From: an uncultured Spirochaetaceae bacterium
Lineage (GTDB): Bacteria > Spirochaetota > Spirochaetia > Sphaerochaetales > Sphaerochaetaceae
DNA length: 34,933 nt
Reading direction: 5' to 3'
Assembly: GCA_944389075.1 (NCBI GenBank)
Contig: CALXLA010000025.1
Span: 1 to 34,933 of the forward strand
The notes under the pieces were generated by a model. It saw only the letters and a program-made list of their open reading frames with translations, was not told where the DNA came from and did no database searches. This document shows, one piece after another, positions 32,037-34,933 of this stretch. The first letter of the stretch is position 1. Every line of letters begins with the position of its first letter. Both the position numbers and the translations under genes were made by a program.

Positions 32037-32939
32037 ATGAAGAAAATTTCGATTGTTCTTCTTGCTGTTGCTATGCTCTTTGCATTTGCATCATGTGCCA
32101 ATAATTCATCCATACCTGAAGGCTGGAATATTGGTGTAAGAGTTGGACAGCATAAAGCTGGTTACTCAGAAGACTATGGCAACTGGAAGTTCGCAGAAGC
32201 GGAACTGAATGGAAATATAATTACTGTCAAAGCAGATCTTGAAAGCATGAATACTTATGCAAGCTCGGTCTCTTCACAGGGTAGTGCAAAATGGCTTGCG
32301 CTCCTTATTGATACAGGAGAAACAGATCTTACAAAAGTTAAATATAACGGTGAAGCTCTTGATTCTACTGCTGCAAATGAATACAAAGATCTGAAAGCTG
32401 CAGATGATACAGATGCAAAGTCTAGTGAACTTGTTCTTTGGATTAAGGCAGATGATGCAGCATACAGCAATGGTGGACGTTCAATCAAATTCTCAAAGGA
32501 AAATGCAGAGGATGTATTCCTTACAATCACTGTAGAGGATACAACACCTGATGTTTTCGCTCTTCACTCTGATTATGACGTAATCGATGGTAAGGTAAAT
32601 AAATATCAGGATGTCACAGTAAGTGATGATGGAACAGTTTCTGGGACAATTAAGTATGCAACAGCTAATGGTTTCAATAATGAAGAACCAGCACAGAACG
32701 CAGGATATTACTTCTGTTTCGATGTAAACTCTGAAAAGGTTGCTTCTGTAAAATCATCTCTGAATGGTGAAAATGCAAAACCATATACATCTAACGATGG
32801 CTCAAATGAGTTCATGTTCTGGCTTGGAAGTGATGCTGCTAAGGCTAAGGATGTAACGCTTACAATAACACTTGAAGAAGAAACAAGTACATTTAAGACT
32901 GTAAACTTCTCAGGTGTAACATTTGAAGCTAAAAAGTAA
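32037..32939 (+). CDS. Lipoprotein 2 of the poly-G cassette, two-domain
   Basis: A 300-residue lipoprotein: signal MKKISIVLLAVAMLFAFASC with lipobox Cys20. The mature part has two similar beta-rich units. The first ends ELVLWIKADDAA...DVFLTITVED and the second EFMFWLGSDAAKAKDVTLTITLEE, so it looks like an internal duplication of the kind of domain found once in lipoprotein 1. No catalytic motif is seen. Probably outer-membrane anchored and exposed; a role in binding or antigen variation is only inferred from the promoter type. AT-leaning codon use. Confidence 0.85.
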   Translation: MKKISIVLLAVAMLFAFASCANNSSIPEGWNIGVRVGQHKAGYSEDYGNWKFAEAELNGNIITVKADLESMNTYASSVSSQGSAKWLALLIDTGETDLTKVKYNGEALDSTAANEYKDLKAADDTDAKSSELVLWIKADDAAYSNGGRSIKFSKENAEDVFLTITVEDTTPDVFALHSDYDVIDGKVNKYQDVTVSDDGTVSGTIKYATANGFNNEEPAQNAGYYFCFDVNSEKVASVKSSLNGENAKPYTSNDGSNEFMFWLGSDAAKAKDVTLTITLEEETSTFKTVNFSGVTFEAKK

Positions 32940-32953
32940 AATTTCCCACACCC

Positions 32954-32982
32954 AATGGCTGTCTATTTCGACAGCCATTTTT
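32954..32982 (+). terminator. Terminator after lipoprotein 2
   Basis: AATGGCTGTC-TATTTC-GACAGCCATT (32954-32979), then a short T-run. Confidence 0.88.
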
Positions 32983-33062
32983 CAATAATCTATCAATTTG
33001 CGTAGAATATAATAAAGAGTGGAAACTGTTTAAAATATTCTATCTATTATAAATATTCTATG

Positions 33063-33091
33063 TTGATTCTAGATTATGAAATAATTATAAG
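33063..33091 (+). promoter_or_regulatory. Possible promoter of HTH 2
   Basis: TTGATT (33063-33068), a 17-base spacer, TATAAG (33086-33091), ending 11 bases before the ATG. The ribosome site would lie at the start point, so this is uncertain. Confidence 0.35.
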
Positions 33092-33102
33092 AGGGGAGAG
33101 GT

Positions 33103-33309
33103 ATGGATAAATCCTCTAAATCCCTCGATATCAGACCTCGCATATCTTCAGAGAAGAGAAAAGCTTGCTTTGATTTATTTAATGAGGGATATGGCTATAA
33201 AAGAACAGCCAGGCTTACTGGCATGAATATCTACACAGTCAGAGGATATCTCAGAAAATACAAATCTGGTGATATCTCCTGGCTGGGAAGAGATGCAGAC
33301 ATCTCTTGA
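33103..33309 (+). CDS. Small helix-turn-helix protein 2
   Basis: A 68-residue paralogue of HTH 1: ISSEKRKACFDLFNEGYGYK then RTARLTGMNIYTVRGYLRKY, followed by GDISWLGRDADIS. A GAGGGGAGAGG ribosome site precedes the ATG. Unlike HTH 1 it is 120 bases past the lipoprotein terminator and may have its own promoter. Having the same small gene after each lipoprotein argues that the pair is a unit. Whether it regulates the poly-G promoters is not known. Confidence 0.75.
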   Translation: MDKSSKSLDIRPRISSEKRKACFDLFNEGYGYKRTARLTGMNIYTVRGYLRKYKSGDISWLGRDADIS

Positions 33310-33312
33310 TTT

Positions 33313-33357
33313 AGGAGGCTCAATACTTATCCGATGAGTAAGAAGAGCCTCCTTTTT
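33313..33357 (+). terminator. Terminator after HTH 2
   Basis: AGGAGGCTC pairs with GAGCCTCCT over a 23-base loop that can itself pair (ACTTA/TGAGT), followed by five Ts. Confidence 0.8.
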
Positions 33358-33429
33358 CAATAAAAATCCTATCAAACAAATACTTGTATCTTTGTGGTTT
33401 CTGAAGAAGCTACATGAAAGTAAACTATT

Positions 33430-33672
33430 TAAAAAGCAATGAAGATCGCAGAAGAAGATAGATCCCGACATGCATCATAGTCTATCCTACTCAAGGTGAT
33501 ACCAATCTATTTGATAGTCATAAACTACTGAAGAATCAACTTGACTACGAAATCAAAGGATTTGTAGATTTCTATAAGCTTGGCATAAAACTTCCTGGAC
33601 GATTTTTATCCTGAATCTTACTGATAGAACATTAACGCCTGACATCATGTCCATAACGCTTGAGGATATGCT
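33430..33672 (+). pseudogene. Degraded gene remnant, unidentified
   Basis: Two protein-like pieces in neighbouring frames with stops between: CIIVYPTQGDTNLFDSHK, then LDYEIKGFVDFYKLGIKLPG to TGA near 33614, then LTDRTLTPDIMSITLEDMLH to TGA near 33678. They look like the decayed end of a gene. I do not recognise the family. Confidence 0.4.
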
Positions 33673-34655
33673 TCACTGATCTATTGCCCCTGGATTCATT
33701 AGGAAATCAAAAATGTTGATTATCAGAACGCCATCCTCTGTGTACCTTGGCTTTATCCTGTCTCTTGTAATCACGATTTTCCTGAATGAATCCTTTATTA
33801 AGGAAAGAGATCTAAGTTCCTGTTCCAGCTTGCCTTCATCAAGCAACGTAAGAGCTGACTGGATGTAGTATCGCTTATCTGCAAGATTGGCAACAAAATC
33901 AACCTCGTACTGTCTGCTCTTATTCTTTCCGTCTTCTGTCTTGTCTCTATGCTCGACAATGCCTACATCTACAAGGTATCCTCTGGCCTTCAGATCATTG
34001 TAGATTATGTTTTCCATTATATGAGTCTCTTCAACCTGTCTGAAGTTGAGCCTTGAGTTTCTTACTCCGATATCCGAGAAATAGAACTTGTAAGGTGATT
34101 CGATATAGTCCTTTCCCTTTATATCGTACCGCTGGACACGCTCAATCATATAAGCTTCCTCAAAGAACCTTATGTAGTTTGACACTGTCTTGTCCGTTAT
34201 CCCTTTCTGTCCCTTGCTCCTGAAGGTGTTTGCAATCTTCAGTGGATTAGTAAGGCTCCCTGTAGAAGAAGAGAGCAGATCCAGTACATTTCCAAGGCCT
34301 TTGTCATCCTTGATTTTGTTTCTTTCTGCAATATCCTTGATATAAATAGTCCTCGTTACATATTCAAGGAACGTGAACTTCTGCTCATCATCCATCCCCT
34401 CGGCATAAATTGGCGGAAGACCCCCGTATCTGATGTAATCATCCCAGGCTTCCTCATCAGAGCTGTAAAGCGACCTGATCTCACTGAATGACAATGGCCG
34501 TACCCTGACTTCATCTCCACGACCTCGGAATTCAGTTATGATATCAGAAGAGAGGAACTTCGAATTGCTCCCTGTCACATAGATATCAACATTAGGCTTG
34601 TGCAATAGTCCGTTTATGACCATCTCAAAGCCATCTACATTCTGTATTTCATCAA
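33673..34655 (-). pseudogene. DUF4143/AAA_14-type ATPase, 5' end cut by an IS
   Basis: Codes the C-terminal part of a DUF4143-family ATPase: DEIQNVDGFE (Walker B), VDIYVTGSNSKFLSSDI (sensor 1), RVRPLSFSEI, then the DUF4143 region with NTFRSKGQKGITDKTVSNYIRFF and FYFSDIGVRN, and a PD-(D/E)XK-like tail (EVDFVANLADKRYYIQ). The Walker A P-loop and about the first 60 residues are absent. At about 34655 the sequence turns into IS21-type end repeats. Such proteins are often encoded next to mobile or phase-variable loci; their role is unclear. Translation from the internal ATG 34623 could make a fragment without ATP binding. Confidence 0.8.
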
Positions 34656-34798
34656 TGTATTCCGACAGCGAAAATGGATATGAAGTCCGAAAATAACGGA
34701 TAATGTGTCCGCATGAATCGGATATAGGGAAAAACTAGGCAATCCGCAGTAATCGGATAGCGCCTCCGGTGAGAATGGATAATGCGATAGGATGAGAT

Positions 34799-34816
34799 GC
34801 GGCTCGTACGGGCCGC
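34799..34816. repeat. Palindrome between the IS end repeats and istA
   Basis: GCGGCTCGTACGGGCCGC, matching its reverse complement at 16 of 18 bases. It may stop transcription coming in from outside the IS or control istA. Confidence 0.5.
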
Positions 34817-34840
34817 TATTTCATTTATCGGAGGTAGTCT

Positions 34841-34933
34841 ATGATAAAGGACTACAGGCAGCTGATGCTGCTGTCTAAACGGGGACTCTCAATAAGGCAG
34901 ATAGCCAGGATGGCAGGATGCAAATGGGAGACG
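34841..34933 (+). CDS. istA: IstA transposase (5' end only)
   Basis: The first 31 codons of the IS21 transposase: MIKDYRQLMLLSKRGLSIRQ then IARMAGCKWET, the N-terminal HTH of IstA that binds the end repeats. A CGGAGG ribosome site precedes the ATG. The rest and istB lie outside the window. Confidence 0.8.
   Translation, partial: MIKDYRQLMLLSKRGLSIRQIARMAGCKWET

Larger units (their letters stand above)
34656..34933 (+). mobile_element. IS21-family insertion sequence, left end
   Basis: Begins near TGTATTCCGACAGCG inside the ATPase gene. Five copies of a TCCG-N8-GGATA motif have GGATA at 34676, 34698, 34720, 34755 and 34777, mostly 22 bases apart. This matches the multiple terminal repeats that IS21 transposases bind. 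An imperfect palindrome (34799-34816) follows, then istA. The right end is beyond the window. Confidence 0.75.

Overview
This window looks like chromosomal DNA from a host-associated spirochaete, possibly a Sphaerochaeta/Treponema-like lineage (inference, moderate confidence). The supporting signs are the order SRP RNA - dnaX - ybaB - recR, a cyclophilin-FKBP fusion, many small Cys-anchored lipoproteins, and promoters with poly-G runs next to the -10 box that recall those described in Treponema. No 16S rRNA or other decisive marker is present. Most genes share a medium-GC codon style. The right-hand 5 kb is visibly more AT-rich and mobile.

Layout. (1) 1-2664, minus: an operon of a Gfo/Idh/MocA-like protein, deoC and a long thymidine kinase cut by the window edge (nucleoside salvage). 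(2) 2694-5488: a membrane/zinc-ribbon/Nudix fusion overlapping a YigZ/IMPACT protein, facing a membrane protein that looks like an M28 peptidase without its catalytic residues. (3) 5500-8758, plus: a tRNA cluster (four serine isoacceptors and Arg-GCG), SRP RNA, dnaX, ybaB and recR. dnaX carries a nine-A run placed where a short gamma form would end. (4) 8759-15648, minus: carbohydrate and oligomer uptake genes. They are a GH4 glycosidase with a substrate-binding lipoprotein and two permeases but no ATPase, and a GH63/GH37-like hydrolase with a gluconate 5-dehydrogenase-like SDR. (5) 15839-19826: a lipid kinase divergent from nagA, pepD and a small unknown gene. (6) 19834-23153: a toxin-type cluster with a frameshifted fic, an intact hipBA pair with a clear operator, and a RelE-like/XRE pair whose toxin seems damaged at its 5' end. 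(7) 23439-29143: a TraB-family membrane protein, then radA, the dual PPIase, parB and parA on the minus strand, and a NifU-domain protein diverging from parA. (8) 29147-29346: three parS sites in an AT-rich gap, followed by a degenerate IS1634-like transposase. (9) 30999-33357: two related cassettes, each a poly-G-spacer promoter, a lipoprotein, a terminator and a small HTH protein. (10) 33360-34933: gene remnants, a DUF4143-type ATPase cut by an IS21-family element, and the start of istA.

The most interesting parts are the paired lipoprotein/HTH cassettes. Their promoters align exactly (TTGACA, a G run touching the -10 box, six bases, then a 21-base identical leader) but carry G10 in one and G6 in the other. 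That is the expected structure of a phase-variable surface lipoprotein system. A second broad pattern is that about ten genes have a -10-like hexamer only 5-9 bases before the start codon, which suggests common leaderless transcription in this organism.
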